Origin: Pseudovirgaria hyperparasitica
Taxonomy: Eukaryota; Ascomycota; Dothideomycetes; Acrospermales; Acrospermaceae
Assembly (NCBI RefSeq): GCF_010093815.1
Contig: NW_022985559.1
Coordinates: forward strand, 8,621 to 72,620
Reading direction: 5' to 3'
DNA length: 64,000 nucleotides
In this document: positions 12,501 through 20,743 of the stretch, piece by piece
Layout: every line of letters starts with the position of its first letter
Numbering within the stretch: the first letter of the stretch is position 1
Program-made: the position numbers and the translations under genes
Notes under the pieces: model-generated
What the model saw: only the letters and a program-made list of their open reading frames with translations
Told to the model about the DNA's origin: nothing
The model's database searches: none

Positions 12501-12783
12501 TATGGACGGCACAAGTTACTCTGCACCTATGATAGCTGGTTTAGGTGCATACTTTATGTCCCTGGACACAGATTGTGAAGAAGTTCGAAATGACCGGTCG
12601 TCTCCCGGGGGGCTCACAGGCTCGAAATGGAAGAAGTATATCATTCGACATGGCCATGAGCTCTATCCAGGCAACGAATATATGAACGGCAAACCCTACT
12701 TCACTCAAGACTACTACAGCGAGATAAAAGTTGGGTATAACCGTGCTCCTCTTAGGATCTGCTCTGCAATACACGGGCCATAA
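9580..12783 (+). CDS. Large secreted subtilisin-like (S8) serine protease
   Basis: An intron-free gene for about 1067 aa. The start at 9580 (or 9610) was chosen because it opens a hydrophobic secretory leader (MQAFCLLWLMSHYALGFS); the frame is open back to 9214 but reads as untranslated leader. A Ser/Thr/Pro-rich region follows (roughly residues 60-240, likely O-glycosylated), then a middle domain without a recognised fold. The C-terminal catalytic domain carries VYIFDSGFD (Asp695), GYIGHGVSVA (His765), AAGNDAD (oxyanion Asn891) and DGTSYSAPMIAG (Ser979), so the triad is complete. Typical fungal S8 proteases are near 400 aa, so this one has an unusually long N-terminal extension. It is probably extracellular or wall-associated. 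Substrates are unknown. Confidence 0.85.
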   Translation: MVSHMFISSDMQAFCLLWLMSHYALGFSTDVLGFTSSIASQLESPRDGISRTFPTYVLSYSAQGVRPSQGAQDPGTAPVLSSSTSETLDSSAAESLPLSSTLTLTSSDLQSTTISTIHTSALGVSPKTYGNIPISTSISSSTRSSSPTLSHPASFSFHPSSQPALSPSKSVSMVTESTSSGQLPSTGPIVASSSAVDVSQTDQISTPLSQDTATFQVHLPLVISTKIMANGATSMVMVTGTPPLITPSPGTAPMADDWKKIETPIAAEIDSITYMLPIHGTKKVKHINNDNKLQVMELSFGEIKIFTEGDKSPVVWKIPSDLSGTGILIQPSSGTGSAIRALRGSRSLKKHKSLLDAFKDLTRSASDAVKAVNSVTDSATKFIDSGFKDADEVFSSMTATIQEVTGILEDTSGMASDFGIELSQLSTSGVGNMPAAGAKVFDAYESASGIIDLLRPLEKITRSLRGSPGFNGPGTDVAKLLFGNVFTKGGATGVVSLTVTSGALLPLAIIEYDENGPISGSLPSLEASPSSTSQIEDSKPKKQYSISTQDGTSLATYRAFLATLPDTIVYSYDQTTWPHVNRQLLGIKLTDEQAKVVRNVPIVRSCFERQPSRRMMLSENFNRYAAPELKIPTFDSRRLRRDGASPVDRNVRFITRKYAPDHLQLLSQAKKGEPKKPGYLYHEKLGQGATVYIFDSGFDPDHPELAQGERLEKPQFWVVPNHLALSNAPGKNPSKWAPEDLTDYYGTNPGGPNGMEGVRAGYIGHGVSVAAAAVGIENGVAPKANLIGIKIVNAQQMTVPPGDPNFPPGEHYCGQNLEWHALEYALDKAIEDVILNNRQGKAVFNFSWFFPAVAGVQNTRQVEIDAFNALFDAMKKPLDDLGILVTIAAGNDADSDEVSLQKINTMIPSNLETEDSAYLVVGGVDNEGRVLNWASVADYRSRDPQIRIYAQASELMLGWSGREFDGTPMGGYTFMDGTSYSAPMIAGLGAYFMSLDTDCEEVRNDRSSPGGLTGSKWKKYIIRHGHELYPGNEYMNGKPYFTQDYYSEIKVGYNRAPLRICSAIHGP

Positions 12784-13416
12784 AACTAATTGTTCCCCGA
12801 TCTCTACATCAACGTAGCCACAGGTCACCCAAGACTAGGTGCTCGAGAAGACCCAGAGCTTATCATCGGAGGAGAACGCATCATGTATCCCAGTGTTATC
12901 GACTAATTTGCTCTTACACGTAAGAACGAATCTACGAGTTCATTCGCGCTGTCTTCTGTAACGTCCCGTCTAACTGCAACTCCTCTGCCATCTACCTTCG
13001 CCAGTCTTCCCATATACGATCCGCTATAACCCAAGGGCCTACATTAGTAGTATATGGTTAGACACTCTAAAAGTACGGTTTGAGGTTGTAATCTGTACCA
13101 AGTAAATAAGCTTGCTTATGGCATAATTATATCAGGCAGATTAAGGCATAAATAAAGCTAAAGAATAATTAGAACATTAGTCTTAGGCAGGATGTTTCGC
13201 CTTGCGCTATTAACTATGTTAGAAGTGTACCCGGCTTTATTGTGTTTAGCATAAGTAATTAGTTAAAATCAGATCGAGATCGTAGGTGCCATCTTGGCAG
13301 TTCTTTAGAGGCTAGATTGAGCTTATATAGATTTGGACTGTATCTGCCGAGATCTGACCTTCATGACCTTGAGCGAAAAGACTACGACGACGACCTAATC
13401 CCCATGGTCTGGAAAT
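12784..13416. other. Intergenic region
   Basis: The 3' flank of the protease. The part from 13040 to 13320 is AT-rich but keeps CA and TG, so it does not look RIP-mutated. I see no feature in it. Confidence 0.4.
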
Positions 13417-14652
13417 CTATGCGCTTTTCATCGTCGCTAGCAATGTCAATGTAGAATCCGCGTCCCATAACTTCAGGCTAATCCTAACTTCTTTGGACAG
13501 CATTATCGTCGTCGTAATTTGTGGTACTGTCCTCACGAGACGATCGTAGGTAACCTTGAACGATGTCGATTTGATCATTGCTGCTTTGGCCTCATCGACC
13601 ACAGTCGAGTTTACTCGAACGGTAATGCATCCTTCTGGGACTCGCTCGCGTGACAATGGCTTCAAAGGAGTCTTGGAAGAAGACCCTGACACTATCACTG
13701 GTACGAAGTATGACCTCGGAGCAAAATAGGCGTCGGGGTACAGAGTTGAGAAGTGCTATTGCATGGAAGACGTCCCGGGCGGTTCCTTCGAGTATAACAA
13801 TGCCGGCAAGGGTGGAAAGTGGACACGCGGACGAGTGACCTGCGGCTATGACTTTGGATGTTACAAATACGATTATGCACAGCCCTGCTAGAGCAAGATT
13901 TTCATAGACCCTTCTATATCTGACTGTCGGCTCACCTTTACATACAATCTTACTGACCTCTGATATGACCCGCCCTGCCTTCGAAACCTGAGCTCCAGCT
14001 TGCCTGCAAACACATGAGGCCTTCGTCCGATCGACACTCGTTTGACAGTGCTATATGAACTGAGTGAGCTGCTGGTTGGGACCATTGTCCGGTCTGATGT
14101 GCATTTGACGAAGATATGAACCATACTATCTATAGCATGCTGCGACATATGAACAGCCTTTGCGTTTGGTTACTAAGGTTACAATGCTAATACGCGTTAT
14201 GAGAGAGATTGAGTTACCCACTTGCATCCACATTCAACTCCGTTTGCAAAATCCAAAGGGGCCTTCGGCAGGGAGTCGATGCACTTTTGTCTTGTCCATG
14301 ACGTGAATTTAATGCGCACTAGAAGACTGAACGGCACCCTCATAAACTTTTGGTATACATAGTGGCGAGTAGGAAGCACATGATTCACCGCTGGAATAGC
14401 AATCGGAGATGGTGAATATTGCTGGAATCTCCTGACCATGTTTGTTCGCCGAACAGTTAACACTAAGATCTCGTCGGACCATGTTACAACGTCGCAAATC
14501 TCACGATTGCGAACCATGGTCGCTGTTTGAGTGCGGCGGTAAAATATAAAGGTAAGGCGTGAGAAGCATGACCTTGTGAAAGCTCCGGGTGCAACTAAGC
14601 CTGCCACCGTCTTGTCAAGCTTCGGGAGGGGCAGTAATCGCCAATGATCCAA
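13417..14652 (-). other. Unresolved coding-like interval, possibly a decayed gene
   Basis: Three minus-strand open segments (14197-14652, 13888-14148, 13417-13698) and a fourth frame at about 13600-13877 look protein-like, with segments such as PHVFAGKLELRFRRQ and AGIVILEGTARDVFHAIALL. Plausible splice signals exist, for example GTGAGC...CTAGCAG near 13870-13921, but the phases do not join into one frame. I do not recognise the family. Either it is a pseudogene carrying frameshifts or a gene whose exons I failed to assemble. Confidence 0.2.
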
Positions 14653-14750
14653 TATCGGTGCCTCGACTATAGACTTCTTCTGCTGTTGAAAATCATCTAC
14701 TGTGTCAGAGGTGCATGTCGAATTGGATGTATCGCTTGTGACAAAAGTTC

Positions 14751-15315
14751 TTATTTGCAGTCTTCGCAGGCTTTCTGCTTCTCGGCTTCATGCGATGGGT
14801 CCGAAGAAGCCTCGTGTTTCACCATATCTGCATGGCTTGTCTTTTCACCCTTTTCGGAGTGTCCTAAGTGCCGACTTGGCTCGATATGATCTCTCACCCT
14901 CTGCTTCAATACTTTGGTTTCGGGGAATCCACCTTCTGTCTTACGATCCCAAAGCAAGACATGCTTGATATCGATATATTTCGTATCGATCGATCTTGTA
15001 TCATTGGATGATGTGATGGCGGCCGGATGATTGAGATCATATGTGAGTTCGATACGGAATAGACCCCCCATTGTAGGTTGCAACACGACTTCACCAATCG
15101 TCGTTCCGAAGGTCGAAAGAAGCTCTTGTCCGAACTGTAATTTGGTCAGATCTATACAATGTCGATTGGTACTGTCGAGGAAATGACTTGCGTACGTATG
15201 CTGCGCGCAACATCCAGCGACATTGCGTGCAGAATTTGATCACTACGCGTGGCAGAAGGATGTTTGTTGGAGTGGTTGGATGTAAGACATGGTCGACGGC
15301 CGCAGTAGAAGCCAT
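14751..15315 (-). CDS. Selenoprotein W-like Rdx-family protein (Cys form)
   Basis: Two deduced exons on the minus strand (15196-15315 and 14751-15134), joined in phase 0 across a 61-bp intron (GTACGC...TTACAG), encode 167 aa. Residues 24-40 read VVIKFCTQCRWMLRAAY, the thioredoxin-like Rdx signature with a CxxC pair at Cys29/Cys32. In animal SelW the second of these positions is selenocysteine; fungi use Cys. Then follow FGQELLSTF and PTMGGLFRIEL, the conserved second half of the fold. A charged His/Lys/Glu-rich tail of about 80 residues follows that animal SelW lacks. Probably a cytosolic thiol redox protein; the partner is unknown. Confidence 0.83.
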
Positions 15316-15733
15316 TTTACGTGTTGAGAATGATGACCCAGGCAGGTAGTAGCAAAGAAATAGTTATCCATGGGCCCCTCACTACTCCTTATCCATCCGG
15401 ATCCGCCATCCTTCTCCTTAAATAATGCATACCATGCTTAGCAGATGTCAATACTCATAACACTGCAATTTACGTCTACAGTAATACTGTATAGACGCTG
15501 AGTCCTCGTACAATTTGTTGCCCGGCGCTCCGACTGCTATTCATACAAGCAGATTGTGCTACGTCACTCGTGTTCATGGGCGTAGTTCTCATGTTCATAA
15601 ACATCTCTAAGTTTGGGTATAGAATTGAAGTATTGATATTGTTCGTGCAAGAGCCGACTGCTCTCTGCCAATTCTATCGTTGCCTCAGTTCGAAAACGCG
15701 AAAGTTCTACCGAGCAGTCTCGTCCAGGCCACA
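15316..15733. promoter_or_regulatory. Divergent promoter region
   Basis: A 418-bp space between two genes transcribed away from each other (Rdx protein on minus, sugar-nucleotide dehydratase on plus), so both promoters should lie here. No specific motif could be assigned. Confidence 0.4.
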
Positions 15734-16900
15734 ATGGATCAAGAGCTAGCTTCGATCGCGACTCGATTCGACCCAAACCCAAATATTCAGAATATTTTGA
15801 TCACAGGGGCCGCCGGATTCATGTAATGTCACAGCCCTTGGTCGAGTTAACACGTACTAATTTGATGCTTGAAAGTGGGAGTTGGCTAGCTAGTCATCTT
15901 GTCCAACAGTACGCTGGACACTATAATATCATTGCATACGACAATTTGTGCCGTGCAGCCTCGTTGAAGAATGTGCGCCATCTGGAGATTTTTAAAAACT
16001 TCACCTTTGTCCCGGGAGACATCTGCAACGCAACATTGCTACTCAGAACCATGCATGCTCATAAGATTGACACTGTGATGCATTTGGCAGCTCAAACATC
16101 GGTCGATGACAGCTATGGAAATCCGATAGATTCAGTGGTCAACAATATTACTGGGACACATACACTTCTAGAATGTTCTAGAAAGGTCATGGTGCGCAGG
16201 TTTATTTACATGTCCACCGACGAGGTCTACGGCCCCTGCGGTCCAGAGGATATCGCAGATGAGAGCACAGTCCTTCGTCCGACGAATCCTTATTCTGCAA
16301 GCAAAGCATCAGGAGAGATGCTTGTGCATAGCTATTGCAAAAGCTATAGGCTGCCAACAATCGTTGTGCGCTCGAATAATGCATACGGGCCTCACCAGTA
16401 CCCCGAGAGTGAGTGTTTCGACATTATGGCCGGACCCTTATGAGAACGGTCTATGGGTTGACGAACATACAGAGATCATTCCGAAGTTCAGCCAACTAGT
16501 CCATCGTGGTGGGAAGCTTACGGTCATGGACAAAGGCTTGCAATCGCGTTGCTACCTACATGTCAAGGATCTTATCAACGCACTTGATACGATCTTGCAC
16601 AAGTGCCAGAGTGATGACTTTGTGATCTTCAATGTCTCTTCCTCTAACAACTTCACCACGCTAGGCATCGCTTTCGAGATTCTCAGGGCATCTGGAATAT
16701 GCGGCGAGAGAGAAGATCTTTTCAGGCAATGGATGATAGCTGTGCCAGATCGCCCGTTCCATGACATGCATTACTTCACCAAGTGTGATAAGCTGAAGGC
16801 ACTGGGTTGGAGTGAAAAGATAGACTTCCAGACAGGATTGAAGATGACGGTTGATTGGTACAGATCTCTCGAAGATGCATGGTGGACAACGGACTTGTAG
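15734..16900 (+). CDS. dTDP/UDP-glucose 4,6-dehydratase-like enzyme (RmlB family)
   Basis: Deduced exons 15734-15822, 15876-16408 and 16473-16900 encode 349 aa; introns are 53 bp (branch site TACTAAT) and 64 bp, and the phases agree. It is an extended short-chain dehydrogenase. The NAD-binding motif GAAGFIG (residues 25-31) is interrupted by the first intron. STDEVYG (143-149) carries the Thr-Asp-Glu typical of 4,6-dehydratases, and YSASK (169-173) is the YxxxK catalytic pair. RSNNAYGP and a GRCYLHV-like segment follow. Such enzymes make the 4-keto-6-deoxy-glucose nucleotide, the first step to rhamnose and other deoxysugars; in fungi the substrate is usually UDP-glucose. The expected partner 3,5-epimerase/4-reductase is not in this window. 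The thioesterase-like gene follows 228 bp downstream on the same strand. Confidence 0.85.
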
Positions 16901-17128
16901 GAGCATTGATACGCAGATGCAGCTACAATGCAGCGCGTTTGCAGCTGTGCTATATGCAAAACTGACTCCTCTGATGGTGGTCTAGCTAGCAGCTGGGGGG
17001 TACAGCGCTTGACCATAAATATACCACACACTTCGCGCACTCCCATCTGCATTTATCGTCTAGCATAACCATCATCTTACATCCGGCAGTTCGCTTCATT
17101 GCCCTCGCCGCCTCGTATCCGGCACTAA

Positions 17129-17959
17129 ATGGCTTCTCCAGATACAGATCCGACATTTTCCCCACCAACCATAATCCGGCCCATATCAACCCACACGCAC
17201 AGCCTAATCCTCCTCCACGGCCGCGGCGACACCGGTCCCTCATTCTCGCTCATTGCGCATGCAGCAACATCGTCGAGACTGACCCTGCGACATTCTCTAC
17301 CGAATTTCAAATTCATCTTCCCTACCGCGCTCTCCCTGCACTCCACCCCGGTCCGCCGACCTATGAATCAATGGTTCGATTACCTAGGCCCACATGCCCC
17401 ATATTCACGACCAGATCTTCAAGCCTATGGCCTAAGGCGCACTACGGCGATGCTACATGAACTGGTTACAGCAGAGGCTGAAAAGGTGGGCTTAGAGAAT
17501 GTCTTTGTTGGGGGCTTGAGCCAGGGGTGTGCAGCCGCGCTCGTGGGATGTATGACGTTAGAGGGTCGGATCGGTGGTTTTGTGGGCATGAGTGGATTTC
17601 TGCCGCTTGCGGTGGACTTCGAGGGAATTGACGCCCAAGGAAGGGAGAAGGGGCATATCGCTGTGAAGAAAGTGAAGGAGATTGCTTGCGTGCACGACAA
17701 ACAGGGTGAAGCTTGTGACGTCGGGGCGTTCATGGATACTCCTGTATTTCTGGGGCACGGCACGGCGGATTTTGTTGTTAAGATGAAGCATGGCGAAAAG
17801 GCGAGGGACTTGCTTATCGATTTCGGATGCGATGTGACATGGAAATCGTACCAGGAATTTGGACACTGGTACAAGGAGCCGGATGAGATCGACGACATTC
17901 TGGCTTTTTTCAAAGGTGTCATCGAAGGTCAAAACGAACAGGAGATCGAACATGCATAG
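17129..17959 (+). CDS. Phospholipase/carboxylesterase family hydrolase (acyl-protein thioesterase-like)
   Basis: A single exon of 276 aa. LILLHGRGDTG (residues 26-36) forms the oxyanion region, VGGLSQGCAAAL (127-138) holds the nucleophile Ser131, FLGHGTADFVV (207-217) the acid Asp214, and QEFGHWY (242-248) the general base His246. This is the complete triad of the alpha/beta-hydrolases that include lysophospholipases and acyl-protein thioesterases. There is no signal peptide, so it is probably cytosolic. It is somewhat longer than the usual ~230 aa of APT1, with a substrate-loop insertion around residues 165-200, so the substrate may differ. The start at 17129 is the first Met and keeps the N-terminus short. 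Confidence 0.85.
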   Translation: MASPDTDPTFSPPTIIRPISTHTHSLILLHGRGDTGPSFSLIAHAATSSRLTLRHSLPNFKFIFPTALSLHSTPVRRPMNQWFDYLGPHAPYSRPDLQAYGLRRTTAMLHELVTAEAEKVGLENVFVGGLSQGCAAALVGCMTLEGRIGGFVGMSGFLPLAVDFEGIDAQGREKGHIAVKKVKEIACVHDKQGEACDVGAFMDTPVFLGHGTADFVVKMKHGEKARDLLIDFGCDVTWKSYQEFGHWYKEPDEIDDILAFFKGVIEGQNEQEIEHA

Positions 17960-18370
17960 GAGGGGCATTGAATTTGCTGTCTGTATGCCTCCGTTAACTC
18001 ATACTATAGAATTGCGACGTATTGAACGACAATGGGTATATTATCTACGTGATGAACAGAAAAATCATTGACACCACCACTTCAGCCCAGTGATTGACCA
18101 GAAGGTAGATATGAGCCGCTAGAAGGGCTAAATACCCTATGCACAGTAAAGACAGAGACGAAACGTCTTATCATATCTGTTCAATATGAATGCATGATAT
18201 GCTTCGTGGCCCAACGAAAATGCCGAACAATTTCTCCGGGCCTGGACAGCCGAATTGTCAGTCTATAGATCGATTTGAGAGCGCGGGCGTGAGCCATGAG
18301 GTAGAATTCAGGCCCACAACGAAGATGCAATGTGGACAAGGCAGGGGATCGTAGCACCCACAATTGGGTA
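17960..18370. other. Convergent 3' intergenic region
   Basis: It holds the 3' flanks of the hydrolase (plus) and of GPC1 (minus). Nothing further is visible. Confidence 0.4.
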
Positions 18371-20230
18371 TCATTCATGGCTCTCGGCAAGCCTTCCGTT
18401 GCTGCTCTTTTCATCTAATAATGGAATTTGGTCGACTGATGAGACCCTCTTGTGGATAGCGGGCTTGCCACCAGTGACAGAGGCTCCAGTGTCGCCAAGA
18501 CCGTCTTCTGCGCTCACAAATCGTTGGCTCTCTGCTATTCCCAATTGACTCTTATTCTCGTCGTCATCGGCCTTCGGCGTCATCAATGGTGTTTTGATCT
18601 CGGGACTGGCTTGCCATTTGGCGACATCCTTCTTTAATTGCTCTAGCTCGCGTTGAAATCTGGTACCGAAAACGTCAATGTAGTAGTTCGCCCCATTATA
18701 TATACTCCAGACGAAGACGACAAACAGGAAGGTTGCGCTGGCCCAGCGATTCCAGAACCAGAGGGGAGCGGGAACCATAGTAAGCAGTGCGTACGAATAT
18801 TGAATACACATGAACGCCGGCTCTTGTAGGAACTCTGGGAGACTCAAGACAAACTTGCCGATCATCGTTGGTGCATAAGACTTCCGAAGCCAAGTGAACG
18901 ACGTTGGTCGGCCAGCTTGGATCTTCTCCCGGCGTCTGACGGTGATGAAGAAATGGTAGGATAGCTGCCACACTGCGTACGGAAGCGTCGCCCAAAGCAT
19001 CATCTGATATAGAGTATAATGCTCTGGGGACTTGGGCGACGAGTACAGGATAGTGTGAACGGCTGGAAAACGAGTACGCTGCAGCTCTTTAGGTATCAGG
19101 TGCACTATGCAGTGAAGCGCGACGGGAGGCATGATATGGATGAACAGGCTATGCAGAAAAACATGTCAGCCTCGAACATTTAGCGTCAACTAGTTGCGTG
19201 AATCATACCTTGTTACCTTGTCTAAGGAGTGGAAGACTAAAGAGTTGCGCCACATTGCGATTGCGACCGCATTGTTTCCGTATGCCAGACAATACGTGCT
19301 AATGAAGAGTCGTTTTGAATTCGGGAATACCCAGATACTCAGCATCAGCAGTAGGTTGACGAAATAGCAGAGATCGACGAGGAAGTAGTGGTAACCGCGT
19401 TTGTGGTACGTGTAGTACCGGATAGGCATGAAGTAGAGAATCTGCGCAGAGTACCAGAGGTGGAACCATTCAGGAAGCGCACCGACAAGATAGCCACTGA
19501 TGAAAACGTTTAGTACACCACTGATGAATGATATCTTTTCGCGCCAGGTCACGGCCTTGGAGTCACTCCATCTTTTGCTTAGACGCTCTACTGACTGCCC
19601 AACGCGTTTCCTGTATTTGCTCAGCTGTTCTTCTGGTGGCGGAACACGACGCCTCCATTCATCTACGATTCGATCTTTTGCTATCAGACCCGTGGACTTA
19701 AGTCTTTGCAGCGGCACTCTTCGAACTTTCTCGGCTCTATTTGATACTGACGTTTGTAGGTTCTCAAGACGCGAAGGCAGCGCCAAATTCTCCAAGAAAT
19801 CAAAGACTGTTAAGCGTTCCAACGGGGGAAACACTGTATTCTCAACATCATCTTGGTAGGAGCTGATCCCTGAGAAAGATGTCGTTCGGGATAGAAGTGC
19901 TGGCGATTTGGGCTCAATCTCTGGTGACGGGAGTAGCGGTGCCGTGTTGCCGCTCAAGCCATCATCTAAAATCGACCCTTTGGGAACATCTGAGGTCGCA
20001 TGTACCAGGTCTGACTGTGACCCGGACTTCTCCATAGCCGTTATAGGATCTGCCATCGCAGCAGGCGGTAGGGGCTCTTCCTCGACTTTCGCAAGCCAGG
20101 AGATACTCCTGCGATGAGAGGTAGACAGAGGAGATCGAGGGGAGTTCGAGCCTACAGACATAGTGGTGTTAGTACAAGGGGAGAGTTTGCTCAGACAAGA
20201 AGAAACGCGGGCCTGATCGCATGAAGACAT
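18371..20230 (-). CDS. GPC1: Glycerophosphocholine acyltransferase (Gpc1 family, DUF2838)
   Basis: Two deduced exons on the minus strand (19209-20230 and 18371-19148), with a 60-bp intron in phase 2, encode 599 aa. Gpc1 acylates glycerophosphocholine to lyso-phosphatidylcholine with acyl-CoA, allowing deacylated phosphatidylcholine to be rebuilt at the ER. The first ~210 residues are hydrophilic and Ser/Pro-rich. The membrane domain begins near WREKISFISGVLNVFISGYL and contains several hydrophobic segments. NSLVFHSLDKVTSLFIHIMP spans the splice junction and is a hallmark of the family. The ~90-residue tail is hydrophilic. A later Met at about 20161 is an alternative start. It shares a 513-bp divergent promoter with SMC1. 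Confidence 0.9.
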
Positions 20231-20743
20231 GAAAGCACCACAGAGGTCTATATGCTGTCGAATGTATACGGAACGGGGGACACTTGCTGGCTATTCAGTT
20301 GATCGAGTGAGACCCTGCAGTTCTCATGACGATAGGCAGTACGTTTCGAGTCAAGATAGGCAGCGGGTAAAGGCGCATGTGGTAGAAGATCAAAGGCGTT
20401 TGTTGATGTGAAGGCCAACGTGCACCAATACAGCTGTCCTCATTGGAGCGGTCTGTGACGACAGATGTCCCTGCATGAGCAATGTCTGCCTTAGGATTAA
20501 GGCAACAATGTGTCCCTCATCGTCGCGCACGCGAAATCACCACGCGCGCGTTAGCGGTAGCCATTATTAAGACTCAGCAGCGTCATTGAATACACCTTTC
20601 TGCTCCCAGGCGCCACTGCTGGCGACCGAGATCGTCGTCTGCTTTCATCATTATCGTCATCATCATCATCATCGTCATCACCGTATCGACCCCCAAACAA
20701 CTCCCCTTCTGCGCAAAGGCAGCGCGCCGAAGCTTCCTACAAC
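20231..20743. promoter_or_regulatory. Divergent GPC1-SMC1 promoter
   Basis: 513 bp between two genes transcribed away from each other. A run of ATC/GTC-type trinucleotides at about 20646-20682 lies in the expected SMC1 5' leader, and there is a GCGCGC-rich patch with alternating purine/pyrimidine near 20523-20552. Individual factor sites cannot be assigned. Confidence 0.45.

Noticed and set aside
17425-17968. Long minus-strand ORFs opposite the thioesterase-like gene
   Set aside because: Shadows of a well-supported gene with a complete catalytic triad on the plus strand.
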